Positions 25,886-35,249 of a DNA stretch of 64,000 bases are shown piece by piece; position 1 is the first letter of the stretch, and the number at the start of each line of letters is the position of its first letter. The notes beneath the pieces are model-generated. The model was not told the origin of the DNA. It ran no database searches and saw only the letters and a list, made by a program, of their open reading frames with translations. The position numbers and the translations under genes are program-made. This stretch comes from Paenibacillus taiwanensis DSM 18679 (lineage in GTDB: Bacteria; Bacillota; Bacilli; Paenibacillales; Paenibacillaceae), in the NCBI RefSeq assembly GCF_000425125.1, contig NZ_KE384307.1, forward strand, positions 920,966 through 984,965, in the 5' to 3' direction.

Positions 25886-27520
25886 ATGAAGGCGCTGCCG
25901 ACAGCATTTCTAGGTGCGATGAGCTCCCGTTTAGGTGAGGAGTATCCATCGTTTATGGACAGCTATCATCACGCCCCGTATGCGGGGCTTCGTGTGAATA
26001 CATTGAAGATGGAAGTTGATCAATTTAAGAAGTTGTTTCCGCTTCCGATAGAACCGATCCCTTGGACAGCGGATGGATTTTATATTTCAGAGGATGCACG
26101 GCCAGGCAAGCATCCCTTTTATTACGCAGGGATGTACTATATACAAGAGCCAAGTGCCATGACACCAGTTGAGTATCTTGGTGTGGAGCAGGGTGACCGC
26201 GTATTGGATTTATGTGCGGCACCAGGCGGAAAGTCTGTGCAAATTGCGGCACGAATGGGCCAAGACGGGATACTAGTAACTAACGATATTCATCCGGATC
26301 GGACCAAGGCACTTGTTCGTAACATGGAGTTATATGGAGTAACTCGTGCGGTGGTATTAAATGAACAGCCAGAGCGTATTGCTGACGCGCTGCCGGAGTT
26401 TTTTGATAAAGTGCTAGTGGATGCGCCTTGTTCGGGCGAAGGGATGTTCCGCAAAGACCCTGAGATGGTAAAGGCATGGGAGCGGGAGCCTGTATTGTCG
26501 TATGCTGCAATGCAGCAGGATATTTTGGACAGTGCAGCTAAATTGGTAGCGCCAGGTGGACGATTAGTTTACTCAACCTGCACGTTTTCACCAGAAGAAA
26601 ACGAAGCGGCAGTTGCCCGATTTTTGACGAAGCATCCGGATTATTCGGTTGTTGAAGTACCGCTCTCGCATGGGATGAAGCCAGGTCGCCCAGAATGGGC
26701 TTCAGACTGCTTGCGTGAGCATAACTGGGAGGCGTCGTCTGATGCCGTGGCGGCTGTATCACGTACGATACGATTGTGGCCCCACCATGTTAAGGGTGAA
26801 GGACATTATGTCGCTGTGCTCACACGGGGAGGGAAACGACAACGTCAACATGCGGCGGAATTTAGTATAGCTTGTCCGTCAGACGAGCAGGCGCCATATC
26901 AATGTTATGATCTAGCTAAGGATCAGTTAACCGCCAGCAAGCAGGAGCGAGGTGGGCGATTACGTCAGCGTGGGCAAGACCATTCTCAGAATTCACGCAA
27001 GCGAACTGGAAAATTAAACCAAGATCCTCGTCAAACAAGGACGGCAAGTAACAAAAAAGGTTTATATAAGCCAGATTATGATCAATGTGAACCATTTGTA
27101 CGTTTTTATAAAGAGCACTTCTCGGGTACGGTTCCCGAACTTAATGTATGCATCGGCTCATACGCTTACGTCAGTCCGTTGCCAATTGAAGTTCTCTCTA
27201 CGCTGCGTGTAGTCAGACCAGGTTGGTTTGTGGGCACCTATAAGGGAGAACGCTTTGAACCTTCACATGCGTTTGCCCTTGGATTGCGTGTAGGACAAGC
27301 TAGAAGGGTATACCCGCTTACGATCGGACATGCTGATGTAGTTTCTTATTTGCGTGGTGATACACTGACTATTCACGAAAATGCACTTGAGCTGAAAGAG
27401 CAAACAGAGCCCAAAGGTTATGTGCTTGTAACCCTTCACGATTGTCCAATAGGATTTGGCAAGTGGGTCAATGGAATCCTTAAAAATGAATATCCTGCGG
27501 CTTGGAGGTGGATGTCGTAA
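25886..27520 (+). CDS. rsmF: RsmF-like rRNA cytosine-5 methyltransferase (RsmB/NOP family), copy 1
   Basis: A 544-residue SAM-dependent RNA m5C methyltransferase. An N-terminal RNA-binding part (about 1-105) precedes the Rossmann methyltransferase (SAM motif LDLCAAPGGKS; catalytic cysteines in DAPCSGEGMFRKD and YSTCTF). A basic low-complexity linker (about 345-395) follows, then a C-terminal RsmF-type RNA-binding domain. The start is ATG 25886, with AGGAAGG 8 bases upstream; the frame extends further but into promoter sequence. Its stop overlaps the rsuA-like start (TAATG). A shorter paralogue is encoded at 30365-31810. The target base is inferred from the family only. Confidence 0.88.
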   Translation: MKALPTAFLGAMSSRLGEEYPSFMDSYHHAPYAGLRVNTLKMEVDQFKKLFPLPIEPIPWTADGFYISEDARPGKHPFYYAGMYYIQEPSAMTPVEYLGVEQGDRVLDLCAAPGGKSVQIAARMGQDGILVTNDIHPDRTKALVRNMELYGVTRAVVLNEQPERIADALPEFFDKVLVDAPCSGEGMFRKDPEMVKAWEREPVLSYAAMQQDILDSAAKLVAPGGRLVYSTCTFSPEENEAAVARFLTKHPDYSVVEVPLSHGMKPGRPEWASDCLREHNWEASSDAVAAVSRTIRLWPHHVKGEGHYVAVLTRGGKRQRQHAAEFSIACPSDEQAPYQCYDLAKDQLTASKQERGGRLRQRGQDHSQNSRKRTGKLNQDPRQTRTASNKKGLYKPDYDQCEPFVRFYKEHFSGTVPELNVCIGSYAYVSPLPIEVLSTLRVVRPGWFVGTYKGERFEPSHAFALGLRVGQARRVYPLTIGHADVVSYLRGDTLTIHENALELKEQTEPKGYVLVTLHDCPIGFGKWVNGILKNEYPAAWRWMS

Positions 27521-28263
27521 TGGCTGCTAAAATGAGACTTGATAAATTAATGGGACATATGGGATGTGGCACACGCTCTGAAATTAAAAAGTGGGCGAAG
27601 ATGGGACTAATCGTCGTTAATGGAACGATTATGAAAGATAGTGGCAAGCAAGTGGATCCTGAGCAGGATGAAATCTATTTAAACGGTGAGCGGATACAGT
27701 ATCGAGAATTTATCTATGTCATGCTGCATAAGCCACCAGGGGTCATCTCGGCAACCGAGGACCACAAGGAACGCACCGTACTTGATCTGCTTCCCGAGGA
27801 ACTAAAAGTGTTTGAGCCATTCCCCGTAGGGCGATTGGACAAAGATACGGAAGGGCTGCTGCTGCTATCCAATGATGGCAAGCTTGCACATGCGCTGCTG
27901 TCGCCACGCAGGCATGTTGCCAAGACGTATTACGCAAAAGTACGCGGCAAGGTAGATGCGGACGACGTGGCAGCCTTTCAAGCAGGAGTGACGCTTGATG
28001 ATGGTTATATGACGCAGCCTGCTGTGTTAGTCATCCAAGCGGTAGATGAGGATGAGGACATCACACTTTCCGATATCGAACTAACGATAACAGAGGGCAA
28101 ATTTCATCAAGTGAAGCGTATGTTTGAAGCGGTAGGCAAGCAGGTCATTTATTTGAAAAGGCTGACGATGGGATCGCTGCGGCTTGATCCGTCCTTAAAG
28201 CTAGGTGAATGGCGGGAATTAACGTCTGAAGAGCTGGAATTGTTACAAGAGGGAACACAATAA
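27520..28263 (+). CDS. rsuA: 16S rRNA pseudouridine synthase (RsuA family)
   Basis: A 247-residue protein with an N-terminal S4 RNA-binding domain (about 5-60) and a RsuA/RluB catalytic domain with the conserved GRLDKDTEGLLLLSNDG, whose Asp is the nucleophile. Members modify U516 of 16S rRNA or nearby 23S sites; this one is closest to RsuA in layout. The start ATG overlaps the methyltransferase stop by one base, with GGAGG 11 bases upstream. Together they form an rRNA-modification operon, probably extending to the HAD phosphatase. Confidence 0.88.
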   Translation: MAAKMRLDKLMGHMGCGTRSEIKKWAKMGLIVVNGTIMKDSGKQVDPEQDEIYLNGERIQYREFIYVMLHKPPGVISATEDHKERTVLDLLPEELKVFEPFPVGRLDKDTEGLLLLSNDGKLAHALLSPRRHVAKTYYAKVRGKVDADDVAAFQAGVTLDDGYMTQPAVLVIQAVDEDEDITLSDIELTITEGKFHQVKRMFEAVGKQVIYLKRLTMGSLRLDPSLKLGEWRELTSEELELLQEGTQ

Positions 28264-28305
28264 GAGTATCAAATAATAGAGATAGAACAGGGTGGAGGGT
28301 TACAG

Positions 28306-29109
28306 ATGAGGACAGATATTAAAATGGTTGCACTGGATATGGACGGGACACTGCTGCATGACGATCATACTTTATCGGATCAAAATGCAGAGACGATACG
28401 TAAGGTGGCACAGCAAGGCGTCGAAATTGTGTTGTGTACAGGTCGCAGTCCAAGCAGTACGCTGCCTTACCTGGAGCAGCTTGGATTAGAGGGTATTGTA
28501 ATTACTCATAATGGCGCTGCTACAATCGCATCCAATGGGCGCAGAAATTTACACAATTTCACGATGGCGCGCAAACAATTGGAGGTTTACATGTCCTATT
28601 GCCGTGAGCAGCACGTTCATTTTGACGTGAATACAGCTTTTCATTTGTATGTAGATAGTGTAGAAGTGCTTACAGACGAAGTGTTGGATTTATATAAGCA
28701 ATTTCTTATTACACCGCAAGTGTTTCCAGGATGGGATGGTCTTGAGGAGCCGCTGCTAAAACTGACGATGAGTGGCATGAAGGACCGAATGGATCTAGTC
28801 GAGGCAGAACTAAACCAGTGGACGCATGAATTACAGTTCATTCGTTCAGGTGACTACTTTATTGATGTTATGCATCCAGAGGCAACAAAAGGAAACGCGC
28901 TTAAACAACTCGCGCAGTCGAGAGGACTGGATCGTCACAACATTTTAGCTATCGGTAACTATTATAATGATATGACGATGATTCAATATGCTGGCATTGG
29001 GATTGCTATGGACAATTCACCGTTAGATGTTAAAACTGCTGCGGATGACATCACCTTAACGAACAATGAGAACGGGGTTCATGAAGCGCTGCTAAAATAT
29101 TGCCTCTAA
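28306..29109 (+). CDS. Cof-type HAD-IIB phosphatase
   Basis: A 267-residue haloacid-dehalogenase phosphatase. Motif I is ALDMDGTLL (nucleophile and acid/base Asp), motif II TGR, motif III the Lys in TKGNALK, and motif IV GNYYNDMTMI. The large C2 cap between motifs II and III marks the Cof/YwpJ group, which dephosphorylates sugar phosphates, FMN or related metabolites. GGAGGG lies before the ATG. It is 42 bases after the pseudouridine synthase and probably in its operon. Substrate not predictable. Confidence 0.9.
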   Translation: MRTDIKMVALDMDGTLLHDDHTLSDQNAETIRKVAQQGVEIVLCTGRSPSSTLPYLEQLGLEGIVITHNGAATIASNGRRNLHNFTMARKQLEVYMSYCREQHVHFDVNTAFHLYVDSVEVLTDEVLDLYKQFLITPQVFPGWDGLEEPLLKLTMSGMKDRMDLVEAELNQWTHELQFIRSGDYFIDVMHPEATKGNALKQLAQSRGLDRHNILAIGNYYNDMTMIQYAGIGIAMDNSPLDVKTAADDITLTNNENGVHEALLKYCL

Positions 29110-29137
29110 TCCTCATATATCCTTGTTATGCCGTCAA

Positions 29138-29160
29138 CAAAAAGGAGGGGTAGCCCCTCC
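29138..29160 (-). terminator. Terminator of the YjcZ-type gene
   Basis: On the minus strand GGAGGGG pairs with CCCCTCC across a 3-base loop and is followed by TTTTTG. It also lies behind the convergent HAD gene. Confidence 0.75.
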
Positions 29161-29193
29161 CCTCCTGATCGTGGTAACGTTCTGTCGTTGGAG

Positions 29194-29280
29194 TTAAATA
29201 ATGGCACGGGACACAATAACCAACAGGATGAACAATACCAAAATAACACCCGTGGAAGTGAAACCTGCTACAGCACTCAT
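29194..29280 (-). CDS. YjcZ-type small sporulation membrane peptide (28 aa)
   Basis: A 28-residue peptide beginning MSAVAGFTSTGVILVLFILL and ending in VSRAII. This is the typical YjcZ pattern: a short Gly/Ser/Thr N-terminus, one membrane helix, and an Arg before the end. These peptides are made during sporulation and found in spore layers. GGGAGG lies 8 bases before the ATG, and a terminator follows. It supports an endospore-forming host. Confidence 0.85.
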   Translation of the reverse strand: MSAVAGFTSTGVILVLFILLVIVSRAII

Positions 29281-29518
29281 CGTATAATTCCTCCCTTTGC
29301 AATGTAGATGGGCCCACACCGAATCGGGTTTACGTCCCGGGCAGTTGGAGGATGCGACGGAGACGTCCGTCATTCGGTATAGTGTATAGTATGCTATCGC
29401 CTTGATCCGGTTTGGACAGTTGTCATGATTTTTGCAATTTGGGCGAATGTGCACACGTGATTAGGGGGAAGGCTAATCGCAGGCGCATTACGATTCCGTG
29501 CGCTGATCGGAGGTGTAT

Positions 29519-30268
29519 ATGATGGCAACTATTGAACTTAGGCCGGATTTTAAGACGGCTGGCGGTGAAACGATGGATGTGAGGCTGGATGACATCTACG
29601 CAGGCACCTTATTTCTGTTGTACCGTGAGCAGGTTCGTATGCAAGGTGTATTTGTAATAGATCAGGAAGCGGTAAGTGATGATGAGATACGGGAGCAGTT
29701 GGAAGCTTACGTAGAGCGGTATGTCCAGCATTTAGGTGCTGCAATAGGTGCACATGAACTGGAAGTATCCATTTTAGCAGGGGATTGTTCCAAAATAATT
29801 AGCTTACAAAGCGAGTGCGGTGATACGTTTGATGTCGGAGTCAGCTCTTGTGTCTCCTCCTACAACAACATAATGGTGGATGAGCTTAATGATGCATCTG
29901 AAGAAGAGCTATTAACAAATTTCGATGCTGAGTTAGTTCCTTCACCGCTTCAACAGGCAAGGGAACGATTTTCATTTGACGATATCCAAGTGCTGCTGGC
30001 ACGGGACGATGGTGATACGCTGCTGTATGACGTATACAGCACAGCATCCGGCTCGCTTCCACTCGGAACGGCTACAATTGATACAAACGGTGAACAACTC
30101 TCGGGTTATATAGATTTTCGTATCCCTGGAACGAGCCAAGATCGAGACCGTGCTGCCAATGCGATTATGCTGGAGCTGTTAAAGGAGCAAACCTTTACTG
30201 TCTTGCATCTCAATATGATGTTTCATAATGAGATCATTGACGAGTGTCTGCTATCAGCGCGTAGATGA
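29519..30268 (+). CDS. Conserved-looking protein of unknown function (about 250 aa)
   Basis: An acidic cytosolic protein with no signal peptide or membrane segment and no domain I recognise. The two halves both begin with beta-strand-rich stretches and carry DDGDTLLYDVYS and similar segments. A Cys pair lies around SSCVSSYNN, without a metal-binding pattern. GGAGG at 29509-29513 precedes tandem ATGs at 29519 and 29522; either may be used. Single gene with a strong terminator behind it, so it is probably real and expressed on its own. Confidence 0.7.
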   Translation: MMATIELRPDFKTAGGETMDVRLDDIYAGTLFLLYREQVRMQGVFVIDQEAVSDDEIREQLEAYVERYVQHLGAAIGAHELEVSILAGDCSKIISLQSECGDTFDVGVSSCVSSYNNIMVDELNDASEEELLTNFDAELVPSPLQQARERFSFDDIQVLLARDDGDTLLYDVYSTASGSLPLGTATIDTNGEQLSGYIDFRIPGTSQDRDRAANAIMLELLKEQTFTVLHLNMMFHNEIIDECLLSARR

Positions 30269-30290
30269 CGATGCGATGTCTTTCTAAGAT

Positions 30291-30348
30291 GCAAACAAAC
30301 CTCCACCCCGATAACTGCAAAGCAGAAGCGGGTTGGAGGTTTATTTGC
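30291..30348. terminator. Long bidirectional terminator
   Basis: A 20-bp outer stem (30291-30310 with 30329-30348, two mismatches) contains an inner CTGC/GCAG hairpin. It separates the convergent unknown gene and the second methyltransferase gene. Confidence 0.75.
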
Positions 30349-30364
30349 ATGTGAGGACATCTGA

Positions 30365-31810
30365 CTAAGACGTGCGAAGTCCTTTTGGATAATGATTTTT
30401 CAGGATGCCATCAGATACTTTTCCCCATCCGAGCGGGAGACCGTCCGTAGTAACTAGCGTCCACCCCTTGCAAGAGGCTGCTTTCTCGCCAGGTACTGCT
30501 GTAATCGTTTCACCTCTCAAATAGGCTTTCACTTGGTCGGAACTAGAAGTCAAGTCCCACACCGAATGGACACATGACGCGCTTTGCAGCGACAACGCGA
30601 GTGCATGGGCGGGTTCGACCCGATTTTTTCTCATATGCGCAAGATGAAGCCCTGGACGTGGAACCCGCATTCCTGATAAAAAATCCGGCGACAGCTTTAA
30701 TGCGGTATCATTGAAGGGATGCGGCAGCCAATATAACTCTTCACCATATAATAGAGCTTCCCCGGGGCCTGGTGTCCATTGTGCTAAATGTTGTTGCGCC
30801 CATTCCTGAAATGCACGATAGGCGGTCTCTGCCTCTTGGCGTGCGCGCGAGTCGCCATTGTGCTTAGCCGACCTGCCTTTTGGCCGCTTGCTTATTGATG
30901 CTGACTTGCCTGCCTGACTGCTGCCGACAGCGATAACGCCGGTCAATGACTCCTCGAGACGGAGTACAGCAACAAAGTGTCCTTCTCCAGTATGAAGGTG
31001 AGGCCAAATGCGTTCCGTTTGGATAAGCCGGAACTGAGGGTATGCTTGAATCCAGCGGTCAATCAATTGTTCATTTTCCTGCTCATTAAAGGTGCAGGTT
31101 GAATATGCAATCGTGCCCCCTGGCTTCAGCATACGCACAGCGGCTTGAACGATATCCCATTGTCTTGCCGCACACATTTGCACATGGTCAGGCGACCATT
31201 CCTCGATCGCATCTGGATCTTTGCGAAACATTCCCTCGCCTGAGCAAGGGGCGTCCAACATAATACGATCAAAAGCTTCAGGGAAGCGTAGGGCTAACGA
31301 GTCAGGATCAGAATTAACCACGACTACATTTGTCATTCCCATCCGTTCTATGTTACTAGCCAGAATACGTGCCCGCTCACGATGAATTTCATTTGACACG
31401 AGCAATCCTTTGCCCTGCATTCTGCCAGCAATGTGTGTGCTTTTGCCACCAGGAGCGGCTGCCAGATCCAAAATCGTTTCACCTGGCTGCGGATCAAGCA
31501 TGGCAACGGCTGACATAGCAGACGGCTCCTGAATATAATATAGTCCTGCTGCATGGTAAGGGTGTCTTCCCGGCCTTGTCTGCTCACGATACGTATAACC
31601 TTCGCTGCACCATGCAACGGGAGCAAGAGCAAATTGTTGCAACGCTTGCTGACGTGCTGTATCATGTAGGCTCCATTTGTCTGGATGGACACGCAGGCCG
31701 TATGTACGAGGATGTTCGTAACTTGCAAAAAATGCGGCAGCATCTTCCTGCAGAAGGGACGTCATTTGTTGGCGATATAAATCAGGAAGTTGTTGTTTAA
31801 GTGGATACAT
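30365..31810 (-). CDS. RsmF-like rRNA cytosine-5 methyltransferase, copy 2
   Basis: A 481-residue RsmB/NOP-family m5C RNA methyltransferase. It carries SAM motif LDLAAAPGGKS, DAPCSGEGMFRKD and YSTCTF with the two catalytic cysteines, a short basic linker (about 290-320), and the C-terminal RNA-binding domain. It is clearly a paralogue of the gene at 25886, sharing motif order, linker position and C-terminal domain, but is shorter and on the other strand. AAGGGG lies upstream of the ATG. Whether both modify the same rRNA site cannot be told from sequence. Confidence 0.88.
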   Translation of the reverse strand: MYPLKQQLPDLYRQQMTSLLQEDAAAFFASYEHPRTYGLRVHPDKWSLHDTARQQALQQFALAPVAWCSEGYTYREQTRPGRHPYHAAGLYYIQEPSAMSAVAMLDPQPGETILDLAAAPGGKSTHIAGRMQGKGLLVSNEIHRERARILASNIERMGMTNVVVVNSDPDSLALRFPEAFDRIMLDAPCSGEGMFRKDPDAIEEWSPDHVQMCAARQWDIVQAAVRMLKPGGTIAYSTCTFNEQENEQLIDRWIQAYPQFRLIQTERIWPHLHTGEGHFVAVLRLEESLTGVIAVGSSQAGKSASISKRPKGRSAKHNGDSRARQEAETAYRAFQEWAQQHLAQWTPGPGEALLYGEELYWLPHPFNDTALKLSPDFLSGMRVPRPGLHLAHMRKNRVEPAHALALSLQSASCVHSVWDLTSSSDQVKAYLRGETITAVPGEKAASCKGWTLVTTDGLPLGWGKVSDGILKNHYPKGLRTS

Positions 31811-32146
31811 TCGGACTAAACCCCTTGCTCTTACAAATTTGCTGAATCATGCGTTAACATTTTACCGAAAAATTGCTCTCTTTTGCAATATGGTTAATGC
31901 GTAGGAGAAATGGGGATGGATAAAACAGTGGATGGTTACGCCTTACATGTGGATTTATAAAGAAGAAACAGGTTGCGCGAAGATATAATTATGTAATATA
32001 ATGTAATATTGTGAAAACTTACGAAAATGTAAGTGGTCAAATGATAGCGAAGTTTGTAAAGTATAGATAGAGAAAAAGATTATAAAAGCAAGACATGCTA
32101 AATGAGAATAGCAATGTAAATGTGGGATCATGAGAGGGGTGGGAAT
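31811..32146. other. Intergenic region, A+T rich
   Basis: 336 bases between the divergent methyltransferase and ABC operons. The stretch 31985-32105 is very A+T rich, with several TATAAT-like hexamers, but no single promoter stands out. No gene, repeat or RNA fold is seen. Confidence 0.5.
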
Positions 32147-33076
32147 GTGAACGATATCGTTGTAGAGCTAAAAAATGTGACGAAAATAATTGGCGGTAAA
32201 ACGCTTATTGATAATTTATCGTTCAGTGTGCGCCGAGGTGAAGTTTATGGATTTCTAGGACCGAACGGTGCAGGTAAGACTACTACTATTCGGATGATGG
32301 TGGGCTTAATGGCAATGACTTCTGGGGAAGTTATTATTGAAGGCCACAATGTCGCGAATGAACGGTCCAAAGCGATGGCGCACGTTGGAGCAATCGTCGA
32401 GAATCCTGAATTGTACAAGTTTATGACAGGCAAGAAAAATTTGCTTCACTTTGCACGTATGAGTGGCAAACCGATCTCACAGGAACGGATTGATGAGATC
32501 GTCAAGCTTGTTGAACTGGACAAGGCGTTAGATAAAAAAGTGAAAAACTACTCGCTTGGTATGAGACAACGACTTGGTATTGCTCAAGCTTTGCTGCACA
32601 ACCCGTCCATACTCATTTTGGATGAGCCTACAAACGGATTGGACCCTGCGGGTATCCGTGAACTGCGTGATTATTTGCGCCGCTTGGCGAAAGAAGAGAA
32701 CATTTCAATTCTCGTATCGAGCCACTTATTGTCTGAGATCGAATTGATGTGTGATCGTGTACTTATTATCCAAAATGGTAAATTTGTTGGCGAACGTGTG
32801 CTTGACCCGAATGCGGAAGGTAATGCGACTGAGGCGCGCTCTATTCAACTGCGTGTTGGGGATGGTGAGCATGCGAAGACTGTTTTGGCGGATACAGAGT
32901 GGAACATAACCGCATCGGCGGGTTCTTCTCTCACTTTGTTGTTGATGAATGAAGATATTCCAACGGTGATCGAACACTTGGTACGTAATGGCGTTAAATT
33001 GTACGAGGTTCGCGCCGTTACACCGACTTTGGAAGATACATTCTTATCGATGACAAAAGGAGGCCATATTCAATGA
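32147..33076 (+). CDS. ABC transporter ATP-binding protein (BcrA-like)
   Basis: A 309-residue ATPase with Walker A GPNGAGKTT, signature YSLGMRQRLGIAQAL, Walker B LILDEPTNGLDPAG, and a C-terminal extension (about 215-309) typical of BcrA/CcmA-type subunits of ABC-2 transporters. GTG at 32147 is chosen, since GGGGTGGG is just upstream; the ATG at 32120 lacks a ribosome site. It overlaps its permease gene by 4 bases (ATGA). The system could export an antimicrobial, a lipid-linked compound or sodium; there is no adjacent regulator to decide. Confidence 0.88.
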   Translation: MNDIVVELKNVTKIIGGKTLIDNLSFSVRRGEVYGFLGPNGAGKTTTIRMMVGLMAMTSGEVIIEGHNVANERSKAMAHVGAIVENPELYKFMTGKKNLLHFARMSGKPISQERIDEIVKLVELDKALDKKVKNYSLGMRQRLGIAQALLHNPSILILDEPTNGLDPAGIRELRDYLRRLAKEENISILVSSHLLSEIELMCDRVLIIQNGKFVGERVLDPNAEGNATEARSIQLRVGDGEHAKTVLADTEWNITASAGSSLTLLLMNEDIPTVIEHLVRNGVKLYEVRAVTPTLEDTFLSMTKGGHIQ

Positions 33077-33837
33077 GTTACTTTGCAGGTCTCGTAAGCA
33101 ATGAGTGGATGAAGGCCAATAGCAAGCGGCAGCTTCCTTATTACTATGCATTTTTGTTTATTATGATTGTGGCGTTAGGAACGATTATGCGTTTATTTAT
33201 TTTTAAGTCTGCTGGGGAATTCAGTTCGATGGATTTCTTGGATACGACAGTTGACATCGCTTCTATTGTAACACTGTACTTTATGATAGTCGTCTCTGCA
33301 CAGATCATTACAGATGAGTACAAGGACGGGACGATCAAGCAGCTGTTAATACGCCCTGCAAGTCGGACGACAATTTTAATGTCGAAGCTTGTCAATCTAG
33401 TTGTTATCGTATTGTCTGTCTATCTCATCAGCACGATTATCGGTTATCTTACTGGGATCATATTATTTAATGGAGCAACGACAACCACTCTAGGTGGGGT
33501 GTTGGCGAAGCTTGGATTTTCCATTCCAGGGCTGCTGTTCTATTCACTGCTTGCGTTTACGGTTGCAGTATTAACCAAGAGCCTAGGAATATCGATTATT
33601 ATACCGATTGCCCTCCAATCGATCGTGGGACCTTTAATGGGGATGTTTGCATCCAAGGCGTGGTATAAATTTCTAATTTTCCCTAACTTGAACTGGGGCG
33701 TATACTTTAAGGATCAAGGCGCATCATTGCCTTATGATGGCGCATCATTTGGTCTTGCGGCACTGATTTATGGAGTGTACATAATGGTGCTGCTTCTAAT
33801 CACGATTTTCTTCTTTAACAAACGTGATGTACAATAA
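33073..33837 (+). CDS. ABC-2 type transporter permease
   Basis: A 254-residue polytopic membrane protein with six predicted membrane segments, a cytoplasmic start, and the conserved DEYKDGTIKQLLIRPASRT stretch between segments 2 and 3 typical of ABC-2 permeases. It partners with the ATPase whose end it overlaps. It ends just before a strong terminator, so the operon has two genes. Confidence 0.88.
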   Translation: MSYFAGLVSNEWMKANSKRQLPYYYAFLFIMIVALGTIMRLFIFKSAGEFSSMDFLDTTVDIASIVTLYFMIVVSAQIITDEYKDGTIKQLLIRPASRTTILMSKLVNLVVIVLSVYLISTIIGYLTGIILFNGATTTTLGGVLAKLGFSIPGLLFYSLLAFTVAVLTKSLGISIIIPIALQSIVGPLMGMFASKAWYKFLIFPNLNWGVYFKDQGASLPYDGASFGLAALIYGVYIMVLLLITIFFFNKRDVQ

Positions 33838-33846
33838 ATAAATAGC

Positions 33847-33893
33847 AAATCCCACTGACCTTATATAACAAGATAAAGTCAGTGGGATTTTTT
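33847..33893. terminator. Terminator after the ABC-2 operon
   Basis: AAATCCCACTGAC at 33847-33859 pairs with 33878-33890, followed by Ts. It lies between convergent genes. Confidence 0.85.
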
Positions 33894-33933
33894 GATGGTA
33901 GCGCTTCATATACTAATACGACTACCGATATTA

Positions 33934-35106
33934 TTATTTAATGTGTTTAATGGGCGAGAGGAAATGTTTGATTTCCCCATAAAAGGAGACGCGGTTTTTG
34001 CCATTTTGCTTGGAATAATACATCGCTTCATCCGCTTCCTTAACTAATTGATCGATTGACATTTTAGGTCGTAACACACTATAACCGATACTAATTGTCA
34101 CCCCTGCTTCAGCTTCTATTCGCGAGCGGATCGATTCTGCAATAACAGACGGCTTCGCTTTACGTTGCGCAATAAAGGCAATAATTTCCTCTCCGCCAAA
34201 ACGGCCAGCGAGCCCGATATCTTCTACCTCTTCGCGTACAATCTGAGCTACTGTTTTGAGTACCTCGTCTGCAAATAAGTGACCCTTTGTATCATTTAAT
34301 CGCTTAAAATTGTCAATATCACAAAAGATCAAGGACACTTGCTTCGGCTTACCAGCGATAAATTGATTCATCCGCTGATGCATATACCTGCGGTTGTATA
34401 AGCCGGTAAGACCATCGGTAATCGAGGAACGATAGGTCGTCTGCAAATTCTCCACAATACGTTCAAAGAACAAGAAAAATAGGATCGTATAATAACAAAG
34501 AGTGACCACGTGTTGAGTCATCAGTAAAGAAGAACTGGTCCCGTTTGTTAGGGTGATGTTAAGTGTAATCGTTAATAGGATGCCAAGGTGAACAACCAGA
34601 CTAAACGTATAACGTCCTTGCTGACTAATTCGTGGTGCAATCAGCACATAACATAGGACAGCGATTACGGCTTGATAAGCTATCAATGGCCACGTAGAAG
34701 TAAGCACGTTCTGCTCTGGCGCAGCGATTAGGGCAGCGATGACGGACACAAGAGGAACACCAACAATCATAAGGATAAAACGTAACCTCATTGGTCGATT
34801 AATTCGTTTATATAGTCGAAGTACGGCAATATTAACAAAAATAAACGACAGCGTAACAAGCGCAGCTCTACTTATGCTCAGCAATTGCAAGGTTCTCTCT
34901 TGTAAAGAGAAGTCCAGAAGGGCAATGGTGCGATCAACGATCATCATCACAATACCCGCAAACAGGATCACGTAAGCGGATGAACGCTGCTTTGAATACA
35001 ATCGAACAGACATCAGCAGCATGATCAACATGATGTATAATAAACACATCGTGGTCAGCGCGACTACATCTCTTTCTGTAAGTAAGAAATGCAGAACTTC
35101 TTTCAT
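33934..35106 (-). CDS. Membrane diguanylate cyclase (GGDEF)
   Basis: A 390-residue protein with seven or so membrane helices (about 15-220) and a cytoplasmic GGDEF domain (about 230-380). The active-site loop is RFGGEEI, a functional variant of GGDEF, preceded by the metal Asp in FCDIDNFKRLND. The usual RxxD product-inhibition site ahead of the loop is absent, so feedback inhibition is not expected. Makes c-di-GMP, which controls motility and matrix production. ATG at 35106 is preferred (AGGAG 8 bases upstream); an in-frame GTG at 35115 overlaps that site. Confidence 0.88.
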   Translation of the reverse strand: MKEVLHFLLTERDVVALTTMCLLYIMLIMLLMSVRLYSKQRSSAYVILFAGIVMMIVDRTIALLDFSLQERTLQLLSISRAALVTLSFIFVNIAVLRLYKRINRPMRLRFILMIVGVPLVSVIAALIAAPEQNVLTSTWPLIAYQAVIAVLCYVLIAPRISQQGRYTFSLVVHLGILLTITLNITLTNGTSSSLLMTQHVVTLCYYTILFFLFFERIVENLQTTYRSSITDGLTGLYNRRYMHQRMNQFIAGKPKQVSLIFCDIDNFKRLNDTKGHLFADEVLKTVAQIVREEVEDIGLAGRFGGEEIIAFIAQRKAKPSVIAESIRSRIEAEAGVTISIGYSVLRPKMSIDQLVKEADEAMYYSKQNGKNRVSFYGEIKHFLSPIKHIK

Positions 35107-35249
35107 GTGAGGCACTCCTAATAGGTTATTCTAGTATGATATTACGCAATTGGATAATATTCGATAATGGCCAATTACTTTACGGCAAAATATGTTCTAA
35201 TATATCATAAACAATGGTAGGCGAAAAGCGAAGAAAAGGAGGAACAGCG

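Noticed and set aside
31985-32105. Very A+T-rich stretch as a possible replication origin or phage remnant
   Set aside because: No DnaA-box cluster, no replication gene and no repeats; it is an ordinary promoter-rich spacer.
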